DNA from: Haloechinothrix halophila YIM 93223 | GTDB lineage: Bacteria; Actinomycetota; Actinomycetes; Mycobacteriales; Pseudonocardiaceae | Assembly: GCF_000504245.1 (NCBI RefSeq) | Contig: NZ_KI632509.1 | Span: forward strand, 4,801,502-4,865,501 | Direction of reading: 5' to 3' | Length of the DNA stretch: 64,000 nucleotides | Part shown: positions 36,047 to 47,286 of the stretch, piece by piece | How positions within the stretch are numbered: the first letter of the stretch is position 1 | How the letters are laid out: each line of letters opens with the position of its first letter | Notes under the pieces: generated by a model | Databases searched by the model: none | Seen by the model: only the letters and a program-made list of their open reading frames with translations | Told to the model about the DNA's origin: nothing | Translations under genes and position numbers: made by a program

Positions 36047-36730
36047 GCCGCCGTACGGGTCGCAGGCCGCCGAACCAACCAGGATCTCGCCGCTCGCCGG
36101 GCCGCCCTCGGGGAACAGCTCGATCCGGATGGCGTTCACCCGCAGGCTGCCGTCCGGCGGCTGCGGCGCGATCAGCTCATTGATGACCACTTTGGCCAGC
36201 GGAGGGTCGTCCTCGGCGGGCCCGGGAATCGTGACGGTGTGGTTCGACGAGACGTTCTCCGGCAGGTCCAAGCCGTACACCCCGCCTAGCTCCATCACGG
36301 TGTTGCTGCCCTTGGTGGTGGTGTCGCAGCGGGCGGCGAACGACGACACCCTGATCCTCGGTCCGCCCCACCGGCGCAGGATGCTTGTCGAGAAGTACCG
36401 GCCGTCGACGTCGACGTGTGCGTTGCCCTGCTCGTCGCGGGTGCAGTCGGACGTGCCGCCCCAGAAGTCCGCCACGTCGTCGACCGGGAACAGGCCGGTC
36501 TCGTTGTGCTGCTCCCCCGCGACATCGCAGGCACCAATCGGCCCCACCGGCAGCGGCTCGCCATCCACGGTGACGGCGACCGCGCCGAGGAACCCGCTGC
36601 CGATGGCTCTGGGTTGCGCCGGGGGTTCGGCCGCCGCCGCGCTTGCCGCGACGGGTGTTGCTGTGGCGAGTGCCGCCGTGAGGCCGCCCGCGATGGCGAC
36701 CGTGACGGCCCGCCGCACGCGACGTGCCAT
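36020..36730 (-). CDS. Secreted protein of unknown function (choice-of-anchor-type beta domain)
   Basis: A 236-residue protein with a Sec signal peptide (MARRVRRAVTVAIAGGLTAALATATPVAASAAA) and a beta-rich exported domain with four or more Cys (GACDVAGEQHNETGLF, SDCTRDEQGNAHVDVDGRYF, NAIRIELFPEGGPASGEILVGSAACDPY). The ending resembles actinobacterial choice-of-anchor P-type surface proteins, but no anchor is visible. ATG 36730 has GAAGGGAG upstream. The last 27 bases overlap pncA on the other strand. Confidence 0.75.
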   Translation of the reverse strand: MARRVRRAVTVAIAGGLTAALATATPVAASAAAAEPPAQPRAIGSGFLGAVAVTVDGEPLPVGPIGACDVAGEQHNETGLFPVDDVADFWGGTSDCTRDEQGNAHVDVDGRYFSTSILRRWGGPRIRVSSFAARCDTTTKGSNTVMELGGVYGLDLPENVSSNHTVTIPGPAEDDPPLAKVVINELIAPQPPDGSLRVNAIRIELFPEGGPASGEILVGSAACDPYGGSADSGAAD

Positions 36731-36868
36731 GACGGGCTCCCTTCTGCCGTGTGCGAGCTCGCGAGTGGAACATCGGCAGGGTCAATTCCCGGTCTGATGC
36801 CTCGTCGGCCACGCCACCCACTCGTGTGCCGTCCCGAAGCGGGCGGCGCGGCGGTACCGTCTTGTGCC

Positions 36869-39034
36869 ATGGCTGCCCTCTCCCCCGCGCCCGAATCCGC
36901 ACGGACCCGCCTGCCATCCGTGCGCGAGTTGCTCCACACCGCCGTCGAAGCCGTGGGCGGCACCGAGCGCGAAGGCCAGGTGCGGATGGCAGACGCCGTG
37001 GACACCGCGATCCGCACCGGGGAACACCTTGCGGTGCAGGCGGGCACCGGCACCGGGAAATCGCTGGCGTACCTGGTGCCCGCGATCCGGCACGCCGTCG
37101 ACCGTGACGCGACCGTCGTGGTCTCGACGGCGACCATCGCGCTGCAGCGCCAGCTGGTTGACCGCGACCTGCCCCGGCTGGCGAAGGCGTTGAAGTCCGA
37201 ACTCGGGCGGGAGCCACGGTTCGCCATCCTCAAGGGCAGGCGCAACTACCTGTGCCTGCACCGGCTCGACACCGGCGCGCCAGACGACCCGGACGACGCG
37301 CTGTTCGACCAGTTCGCGGTGTCCCGGCTCGGCAAGGAGGTCGCGCGGCTGCACGAGTGGGCGGGCGAGACCGTCACCGGCGACCGCGATGACCTGGTGC
37401 CCGGCGTGACCGAACTGGCGTGGCGGCAGGTGTCGGTGACGGCGAAGGAATGCCTCGGCGCCGCCCGCTGCCCGGTGGCGTCCGACTGCTTCGCCGAGCA
37501 CGCCCGCGCCGAAGCGGGCAAGGCGGACGTGGTCGTCACCAACCACGCGTTGCTCGCGATCGACGCGATGCAAGGACGCCACATCATGCCCGAGCACGAC
37601 CTTGTCGTCATCGACGAGGCGCACGACCTGGTCGACAGGGTGACGTCGGCAGCTACGGCCGAGCTGACCAGCTCGATGGTGGCCACGGCGGCCAGGCGCT
37701 GCGGCAAGCTCATCGACGCCGAGGTCGCCGACCGGCTCATGGAGGCCTCCGATGGGCTCGCGCTGGTGCTCGACGACGCGCCAGCCGGGCGGCTGGACGC
37801 TCTGCCCGGTTCGCTCGGCGGGGCACTGACTGCGGTGCGCGACGCGGCCCACGGCTGCATCACTGGGCTCGGCCCGGAGCGCAAGGAGGACGCCGACGAC
37901 GCCACCAGCCGAAAACTCGCCCGCGCGCTGCTCGACGAGGTCCACGACACCGCGGTGCGGCTGCTGACGGCGTTCGAGCCGGAGCTGGCACAGCGCAGGG
38001 ACGTCGTATGGCTGACGTCGAACCCAGAGAGTTCGCGCCCGCCGTCACTGCACGTCGCGCCACTGTCGGTGTCCGGACTGCTGCGGGAGACGTTGTTCGA
38101 AAGCCGCACAACGGTGCTGACGTCCGCGACGCTGGCGCTCGGCGGTTCGTTCGACACGCTGGCGCGCCAGTGGGGCCTCCCACCCTCAGCGGCAGCAGGT
38201 GACGGCTCGGCGGCCAGCGGTGACGGCTCCGCAGTGGCAGGTGACGGCTCGGCGGCGACAACCGAGAGCGCCGCGGCTTCCTCCCCCACCGACGGTGCCG
38301 CTCGCAACGGCACCGCCACGGAGAAAGCCCCGCCGTCGGACGACAGCGGGCCGACGTGGACCGGGCTCGACGTCGGCTCGCCGTTCGATCACACGCGCAA
38401 CGGGATCCTGTACCTCGCGCGGCACCTGCCCCCACCTGGCCGAGATGGGCTGACCGAATCGCTGCTCACCGAGCTGGCCGAACTGATCACGGCAGCGGGT
38501 GGTCGCACGCTGGGGTTGTTCTCATCGATGCGCGCCGCCAAGCAGGCGACCGAGGCGCTGCGGGAGCGGGTCGAGCACCCGATCCTGTGCCAGGGCGACG
38601 ACTCGACAGGGCTGCTGGTGCGCCGCTTCGCCGAAGACGAGCGGACCTGCTTGTTCGGCACGTTGTCGCTGTGGCAAGGCGTCGACGTGCCCGGGCCGTC
38701 GTTGCAGCTGGTCGTCGTGGATCGAATCCCGTTTCCGCGTCCGGACGACCCGGTGCAGTCCGCGCGGCAGCGCGCGATCGAGGCCAGGGGCGGCAACGGC
38801 TTCATGACGGTCGCCGCGACCCACGCCGCCCTGCTGCTCGCCCAGGGCGTCGGCAGGCTGCACCGGACCATGGACGACAAGGGCGTCGTCGCGGTGCTCG
38901 ACTCGCGGCTGGCGAAGGCGCGCTACGGCGGTTTTCTGCGCGCATCGCTACCGCCGTTCTGGCCGACGCACGACGCCGAGGTGGTCCGGGCCGCGTTGCG
39001 CAGGCTGGACACGGCGGCGAACGGACATAGCTGA
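36869..39034 (+). CDS. dinG: DinG-family ATP-dependent helicase
   Basis: A 721-residue XPD/DinG-type superfamily 2 helicase. Walker A AGTGTGKSLAYL, DEAH box VIDEAHDLVD, and between them four Cys of a probable iron-sulfur cluster (NYLC, KECLG, ARCP, SDCF). C-terminal motifs include TLGLFSSMRAAKQA, LSLWQGVDVPGPSLQLVVVDRIPF and GVGRLHR. Such helicases unwind damaged or R-loop DNA 5'-3'. A low-complexity insert of about 50 residues with GDGSA repeats interrupts helicase domain 2. ATG 36869 is eight bases after TACCGT. It is the counterpart of Rv1329c. Confidence 0.93.
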   Translation: MAALSPAPESARTRLPSVRELLHTAVEAVGGTEREGQVRMADAVDTAIRTGEHLAVQAGTGTGKSLAYLVPAIRHAVDRDATVVVSTATIALQRQLVDRDLPRLAKALKSELGREPRFAILKGRRNYLCLHRLDTGAPDDPDDALFDQFAVSRLGKEVARLHEWAGETVTGDRDDLVPGVTELAWRQVSVTAKECLGAARCPVASDCFAEHARAEAGKADVVVTNHALLAIDAMQGRHIMPEHDLVVIDEAHDLVDRVTSAATAELTSSMVATAARRCGKLIDAEVADRLMEASDGLALVLDDAPAGRLDALPGSLGGALTAVRDAAHGCITGLGPERKEDADDATSRKLARALLDEVHDTAVRLLTAFEPELAQRRDVVWLTSNPESSRPPSLHVAPLSVSGLLRETLFESRTTVLTSATLALGGSFDTLARQWGLPPSAAAGDGSAASGDGSAVAGDGSAATTESAAASSPTDGAARNGTATEKAPPSDDSGPTWTGLDVGSPFDHTRNGILYLARHLPPPGRDGLTESLLTELAELITAAGGRTLGLFSSMRAAKQATEALRERVEHPILCQGDDSTGLLVRRFAEDERTCLFGTLSLWQGVDVPGPSLQLVVVDRIPFPRPDDPVQSARQRAIEARGGNGFMTVAATHAALLLAQGVGRLHRTMDDKGVVAVLDSRLAKARYGGFLRASLPPFWPTHDAEVVRAALRRLDTAANGHS

Positions 39035-39099
39035 CCCCTGGGCTCGATCGCGTGTGAGTGGAGTTACGGTGATGACGCATCACACGCAAAGGAGACCCG

Positions 39100-39441
39100 T
39101 TGTCCCAGGATTCGCGGTACGCACAATCTCGCGCCGTCACCGTCGACGACACCGGCGTCCGCCGGACGCTCGCCGACGGCAGTGTCGAGTCGGTGACCTG
39201 GGAGGAGCTCAAGTCGGTCGTCATCAGGGTGATCCCTGAGGGCCCTTGGTCGGAGGACGTCTTCCTGATGCTGGCAGGCAGTGACGGCACCGGTACCGCC
39301 GTGCCCAGCGGCGACCCAGCCGCCGACGCGCTGATCGAACGCCTCCAGACGCTGCCCGGCTTCGACAACGAACGCTTCATCGAGGCCATGACGACGGACG
39401 CCGACGAAGCCTACGTCGTCTGGACCGCCGCCTCCGTCTAA
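39100..39441 (+). CDS. Small hypothetical protein, actinobacterial
   Basis: A 113-residue acidic cytosolic protein (RAVTVDDTGVRRTLADGSVESVTWEELKSVVIRVIPEGPW...EDVFLMLAGSDGTGTAVPSGDPAADALIERLQTLPGF). Small proteins of this look are widespread in actinomycetes without known function. TTG 39100 is accepted because CAAAGGAG lies at the right distance. A 21-bp repeat array begins two bases past the stop. Confidence 0.8.
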   Translation: MSQDSRYAQSRAVTVDDTGVRRTLADGSVESVTWEELKSVVIRVIPEGPWSEDVFLMLAGSDGTGTAVPSGDPAADALIERLQTLPGFDNERFIEAMTTDADEAYVVWTAASV

Positions 39442-39443
39442 GC

Positions 39444-39527
39444 GCCGTGTCCGGCACTCCCGACGCCGTGTCCGACGCTCAGGACGCTGTGTCTGGCACT
39501 CCCGACGCCGTGTCTGGCGTTCCCGGG
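39444..39527 (+). repeat. 21-bp tandem repeat array D (4 units plus fragment)
   Basis: Units of GC(C/T)GTGTC(C/T)GGC then ACTCCCGAC or similar, starting at 39444, 39465, 39486 and 39507 with exact 21-bp spacing, and a degraded fifth unit. It begins right after the TAA (39439-39441) of the preceding gene. Confidence 0.88.
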
Positions 39528-39558
39528 CGCCGTGCGGAGACAGTGCTGGGGATAGTGC

Positions 39559-39684
39559 GGTGCATTTCGAAGCCAACAAGGTGCAACTCGGGCCAGATAA
39601 GGCGTGATTCGCGACCGACAGGGTGAAACTCGGGCCCATTGCGGTGCGACTCGCGGCAAGTAAGTCGGAACTCACCGCACCGGA
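39559..39684 (+). repeat. 21-bp tandem repeat array E (6 units)
   Basis: Units at 39559, 39580, 39601, 39622, 39643 and 39664, consensus GGTGCGACTCG(C/G)G plus eight bases, exact 21-bp spacing. It is the same family as arrays A and B, more diverged, and ends about 20 bp before the stop of the PTH2-domain gene. Confidence 0.85.
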
Positions 39685-39705
39685 GCGGGGGACTCGCGTA
39701 GTGGG

Positions 39706-43549
<3,844 letters not shown>

Positions 43550-43894
43550 TCCTGCCTCCTGCAGTGTCTTTCGAACAGTGGTGGGCGGCGCGAGGGGCAC
43601 TCGCGGCTAGGAGGATCGTAGCCCGCGTGCCTTCCGGTGACGCGCGCCGGTTGGCGTGATCACACTGTGACCCCTCGCGGGGGCACTGGCGCCCCTGCCG
43701 TGAGATCGCCGCGGGACACAGGTGTATGCCCTGGTGGGACCGGTCGCGCCTGGCGTCACGCCGCGACGGCGGCTGGCTGCCGCGCACGGGCTACCGGACG
43801 GGTGTCCAGTGTGCCGCTAGTGCCGGAGTCGCGTGCTGTGTCGAACACCACCGTCGAACGCCACCGGTGCCGCTGCCACGCCGTTTCCTGGTGC
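43550..43894. other. Intergenic region upstream of ctaD
   Basis: About 345 bp that should contain the ctaD promoter. A small palindrome TCACA-C-TGTGA (43660-43670) and a GGGGC/GCCCC hairpin are visible, but no clear promoter hexamers and no gene. Confidence 0.45.
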
Positions 43895-44638
43895 CTACCG
43901 CAGCCAGCCGAGTATGGCCTCCGCGACGGCGGCGGGCTGCTCGACCGGGGCGAGGTGGCCCGCCGCCGGGATGATGTCCAGCGTGGCCTTCGGCAGCGCG
44001 TCCACCATGGCGTGTGCCTCGTCAACACGGGTGAGGGTGTCCTCCTCACCGACGACGACCAGCGCGGGGACGTCCGCGCGCCGCAGTGTTTCGGTGGAGT
44101 CCGGCCGCATGGCCATCGCCCGCTGTGCCCAGGCGACGCCGTCGGGTGACTGGCTCTTGATCAGCTCTCGTACCTGGGCCACCACCTCGGGCCGCTCGGC
44201 GCGGGTGGTCTCCCCGAGCAGGGCGTCCAGCATCGCGTCCGGCAGCCAGCCCACGCCATCGCGCTCGACCCGCTCGGCCATCACCAGGCGGTTATCGCTC
44301 GCCTCCTCGGCGTCGGAGCTGGCCTTGGTGTCGATCAGCACGATGCCGCCAACGCGCTCCGGCACCGCGCGCAGCACCGCCATGGTCACGTAGCCGCCCA
44401 TGGAGCAGCCACCGAGCACGACCTTGTCCAGCTCCAGCTTGTCCAGCAGCGCGATGACGTCGCGAGCGGCGTCATCCAGCGTCGGCACCCGGTCACTGTC
44501 CGGCAGCGGGGACCTGCCGAGGCCGCGCTGGTCCGGGGTGATCAGCCTGGTCCGCGCGGCGAGCGGCTCACGGACGCCGTCCCACATCCGCGCGTCGACC
44601 GGGAAGGCATGGAGCAGCACCAACGGAAGATCAGCCAT
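43895..44638 (-). CDS. Alpha/beta-fold hydrolase
   Basis: A 247-residue hydrolase: oxyanion HAFPVDARMW, GLGRSPLPDSDRVP, nucleophile elbow GGCSMGGYVTM (Ser), acid in VVVGEEDTLT and His in PAAGHLAPVEQP. It resembles 3-oxoadipate enol-lactonase-type esterases, but no beta-ketoadipate genes are near, so the substrate is unknown. ATG 44638 is preferred over 44647 because CACAAT lies exactly seven bases before it on the minus strand, the leaderless layout seen elsewhere here. Confidence 0.88.
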   Translation of the reverse strand: MADLPLVLLHAFPVDARMWDGVREPLAARTRLITPDQRGLGRSPLPDSDRVPTLDDAARDVIALLDKLELDKVVLGGCSMGGYVTMAVLRAVPERVGGIVLIDTKASSDAEEASDNRLVMAERVERDGVGWLPDAMLDALLGETTRAERPEVVAQVRELIKSQSPDGVAWAQRAMAMRPDSTETLRRADVPALVVVGEEDTLTRVDEAHAMVDALPKATLDIIPAAGHLAPVEQPAAVAEAILGWLR

Positions 44639-44661
44639 GGGAGTCATTGTGTCGAACCGGG

Positions 44662-44955
44662 TCAGAACCGACGGGACGGGCCGCGCCGGTGCCGGGCGTT
44701 CCAGCAGGAGCGGTGCCAGTGCCTGCGGTCGGCGACGCCGCCGGTGTCGTCGGCGGGCCAGGTCACGACGTGCGGGGTGCCCGGCCGGATCTCGTGGTCA
44801 CACCCAGGGCAGCGGTACATCTTGGTGGTGCTGGCGCCGGGCACGCTGCGCACGATCCAGTCACCGTCCACGGCCGACTCGTGACTGCCCCACCCGAGCG
44901 ACGCCCCGGGCGGCGGACCCACCTTGTCGCGCTTGGGACGGTTACGTCGAGGCAT
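44662..44955 (-). CDS. Small zinc-ribbon-like protein
   Basis: A 97-residue basic protein: PRRNRPKRDKVGPP at the start, then CPGCDHEIRPGTPHVVTWP and RRHWHRSCWNARHRRG, giving a C-x2-C...H...C pattern able to bind zinc. Similar small proteins are common next to hydrolases in actinomycetes and are sometimes labelled ATP/GTP-binding without basis. ATG 44955 is six bases after TACCGT on the minus strand, so it is probably leaderless. It may bind nucleic acid; function is unknown. Confidence 0.75.
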   Translation of the reverse strand: MPRRNRPKRDKVGPPPGASLGWGSHESAVDGDWIVRSVPGASTTKMYRCPGCDHEIRPGTPHVVTWPADDTGGVADRRHWHRSCWNARHRRGPSRRF

Positions 44956-45000
44956 GTGGTCACGGTAACCGGGCGCGACCGGTGCCGGTGGCAAGGCAGG

Positions 45001-46128
45001 TCATCCGTAGGCCAGCACGAGCGGCACGAGCTGTTCGGCCGAGGTCAGTGAGCCGTGATGGCCCCGCAGCGAGGACTCGATTGGCTCGACAGTGCGGCGC
45101 AGCACCGCCGACCGCCCGCGCGATGCGACCACGACGTCCCCGATCCGCTCCCGTATCGCCTCGGTGACACCGGAGCCGAACCAGCCGGTGTCGATGGCCT
45201 CCTCGCCACTGATCACCCAGGCCCGCTCGCCGAGCGTCTCCCGCCACGCGGCAAGCACATCGGAGTCCGCGCCGTCCACTGTGTACACATGCCTCGCGCG
45301 TGGCTCGCCGCCGAGTGCCCGCACGCCGCCTCGCAGCGGTTCGCTGCTGTCGGCGTCCACAACGGATTCATCGATCTCGACCATGCCGTGATCGGCGACG
45401 ACGGCGAGCACCGCATCCGGCGGCAGCTCATCGACGAGCGTCGCCACCAACAGGTCGACGTGGCGCAACTGCATCCGCCACGCGCGCGACCCCGGCCCAT
45501 ACAGATGCCCGACGAAGTCCAGCATCGCGTGGTAGCCGTAGCAGAATCCGCCCTGATCCACCGCGGTGAGCATCTGCGCGCTGAGGTCACCCAGCGCGTG
45601 CACACCGACGTAGCGCCCACCCCTGAGCACGGCCTGCGTCATACCGGAGTGGGTGAACTCGGCGCTCGACACCACATTGACGTCGACCCCGGCCATCGCC
45701 GCGCGTTCGAACGCGGTCGGCATCGGCTGCAGCACCGCGGGGTCGACCGTGCCACGCAGGTCCTCGCCCCACGGATGCACGCGCCAGCGCAGCGCGTTCA
45801 TCACGCCGACGTCCGGCAGGTCGAACGAGTACCCGACCATGCCGTGCTGCCCGGAGCACATGCCGGTGCCGATCGCGGCGAGCCCGGCTGACGTCGTCGA
45901 CGGATACCCGACGTGCAGCGTGCCGCTCCGCAGCCGGGCCAGCGTCGGCGCGTCGGACGCGTAGGTGTCCAGGAGTTCCGCGCCGAGGCCGTCGATCAGC
46001 AGCACCGCTGCCGAGCTGACCTCGGCAACGCCGAGGGTGTTCTCGAAACCGGGCGTGCCCAGTGCGGCGAGCAGGGACGGCGTGACCTCGGCAAGGTGCG
46101 GAACGTCAGGGGGTGCTGGTCGGTCCAT
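45001..46128 (-). CDS. Alkaline phosphatase superfamily phosphodiesterase/nucleotide pyrophosphatase
   Basis: A 375-residue metalloenzyme of the type I phosphodiesterase branch. VLLIDGLGAELLD binds metal, GYPSTTSAGLAAIGTG carries the nucleophile Thr/Ser, YHAMLDFVGHLYGPGS and AVVADHGMVEI provide further Asp/His ligands, and RGHHGSLTSAEQLVPL the last His. Members split phosphodiesters or nucleotide pyrophosphates. There is no signal peptide, so it acts inside. The gene lies between the zinc-ribbon gene and fmdB-type gene; no pathway is indicated. Confidence 0.88.
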   Translation of the reverse strand: MDRPAPPDVPHLAEVTPSLLAALGTPGFENTLGVAEVSSAAVLLIDGLGAELLDTYASDAPTLARLRSGTLHVGYPSTTSAGLAAIGTGMCSGQHGMVGYSFDLPDVGVMNALRWRVHPWGEDLRGTVDPAVLQPMPTAFERAAMAGVDVNVVSSAEFTHSGMTQAVLRGGRYVGVHALGDLSAQMLTAVDQGGFCYGYHAMLDFVGHLYGPGSRAWRMQLRHVDLLVATLVDELPPDAVLAVVADHGMVEIDESVVDADSSEPLRGGVRALGGEPRARHVYTVDGADSDVLAAWRETLGERAWVISGEEAIDTGWFGSGVTEAIRERIGDVVVASRGRSAVLRRTVEPIESSLRGHHGSLTSAEQLVPLVLAYG

Positions 46129-46245
46129 GCCGTTCAGGGTGCCTGATCACGAGTGACGTCGTGGTGTTGTCACGCCGGAGGGCGTCCCACTCCCGTTGCG
46201 GCTCGAACGGTGACAGACGGCGCTCGACCTAAGCCCGACATGCGC

Positions 46246-46251
46246 GATAAT
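46246..46251 (+). promoter_or_regulatory. GATAAT -10 hexamer, leaderless start of the FmdB-type gene
   Basis: GATAAT is exactly seven bases before ATG 46259, and no ribosome site intervenes. Transcription should begin at the start codon. Confidence 0.55.
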
Positions 46252-46258
46252 CGGAAGC

Positions 46259-46480
46259 ATGCCGACGTACGCATACCGGTGCCGCGAGTGCACCACCACC
46301 TTCGAGGTGAACCGGCCGATGGCCGAGGCCAGCGCGCCAGCTGCCTGCCCCGAGGGCCACGACGACACCGTCAAGCTGCTGACGACGGTCGCACTGACCG
46401 GCCGCTCGGCGCCGAGCCCAAGCGCCGCGCCCGCAGCACCGGCTGGCGGCGGGTGCTGCGGAGGCGGCTGCTGCGGCTGA
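46259..46480 (+). CDS. FmdB-family zinc ribbon protein
   Basis: A 73-residue protein starting PTYAYRCRECTTTFEVNRPM, the FmdB zinc-ribbon opening, with the second Cys/His pair in ACPEGH. The Ala/Pro linker ends in a Gly/Cys tail (GGGCCGGGCCG) with four Cys. FmdB proteins were first seen with formamidase genes but here none is near; the small ribbon may regulate or store metal. The tail is common in actinomycetes. Confidence 0.88.
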   Translation: MPTYAYRCRECTTTFEVNRPMAEASAPAACPEGHDDTVKLLTTVALTGRSAPSPSAAPAAPAGGGCCGGGCCG

Positions 46481-46483
46481 GCC

Positions 46484-47104
46484 TCAGACCATCTCGGGCA
46501 CGTGCAAGTGCGCCAGCACTAGTTCGAACTCGCAGACGTCCAGTACCTCGACGCCAGCCTCGCGCGCCCCGGACAGCCGTAGCGAGTCAGCCTCGTCGCG
46601 GGTGCGTTCCATGGCGGCGCTGTCGTCGTAGGTCACAGAGGACACCGCGATGTTGGACTCCCTGTCGATCATCAGACTCGCGCTGCAGAAACCCTCCAGC
46701 TCCTGCATCGCTGGCAGCATCGCCATCCGGTAGACGTCGATGGCGCGGTCGAGCGCATCGGTATCGAACCGCACCCACGTCGCCCGCACGCACGCGCCCT
46801 GGTTCGAGGGGTGGTCGCGATGCAGCACAGCGATCTCCCACTCGTCTACCTGCGCCCGGTTGCCCATGATCTCCGCGGCCCGCTCGCGCATCGGCCGCGC
46901 CATGTCCTCGCTGGCACGCATGCTCTCCATCGAGTCCCATGCGCTGGTGGCGATACACCTGCCCGACTCCCGGTTCACCAGCATCGACAAACCACTACAG
47001 CCAGGCATGTCCATGAGTGCGGGCATGACGTCATCGCGGATGAAAGCGATGCCGTTGTCGATCGAATCCAGGTGTGCTTGCACTGTGGTGGAACGCGCGT
47101 ACAC
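46484..47104 (-). CDS. Antibiotic-biosynthesis-monooxygenase-like (dimeric alpha/beta barrel) protein
   Basis: A 206-residue protein with two ferredoxin-like halves: TVQAHLDSIDNGIAFIRDDVMPAL, GCSGLSMLVNRESGRCIATSAWDS and again ATWVRFDTDALDRAIDVYRMAMLPAMQELEGFCSASLMIDRESNIAVSSV. The repeat is the fold of ABM-type proteins, which do cofactor-free oxidations or only bind ligands. GTG 47104 follows GGAGAGG. The halves align over about 85 residues. Its stop is four bases from the fmdB stop (convergent). Confidence 0.75.
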   Translation of the reverse strand: MYARSTTVQAHLDSIDNGIAFIRDDVMPALMDMPGCSGLSMLVNRESGRCIATSAWDSMESMRASEDMARPMRERAAEIMGNRAQVDEWEIAVLHRDHPSNQGACVRATWVRFDTDALDRAIDVYRMAMLPAMQELEGFCSASLMIDRESNIAVSSVTYDDSAAMERTRDEADSLRLSGAREAGVEVLDVCEFELVLAHLHVPEMV

Positions 47105-47286
47105 GCCTCTCCACCCCCTTCCGATCGGGGCAGCGCCCCGGCGGCGCCGCCGGTCCCCTCTCAGCGTGCGCCGCCCCGACCACCGTCGCAATGCCAGCTC
47201 ACCCGCACGCGCGATGGCGGGCGCGGCGCCCATGGAAGCCAACCCGCCACCGGGCGCTCAGCGCCGAAGCACCCCGCGATGCTGAC

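Noticed and set aside
26904-39684. CRISPR array
   Set aside because: Repeats are 21-23 bp end to end with no unique spacers of constant length, and no cas genes are present.
43656-43670. TCACA-C-TGTGA near ctaD as a CRP/GlxR site
   Set aside because: The half-sites are in the wrong order for TGTGA-N6-TCACA; I note the palindrome only.
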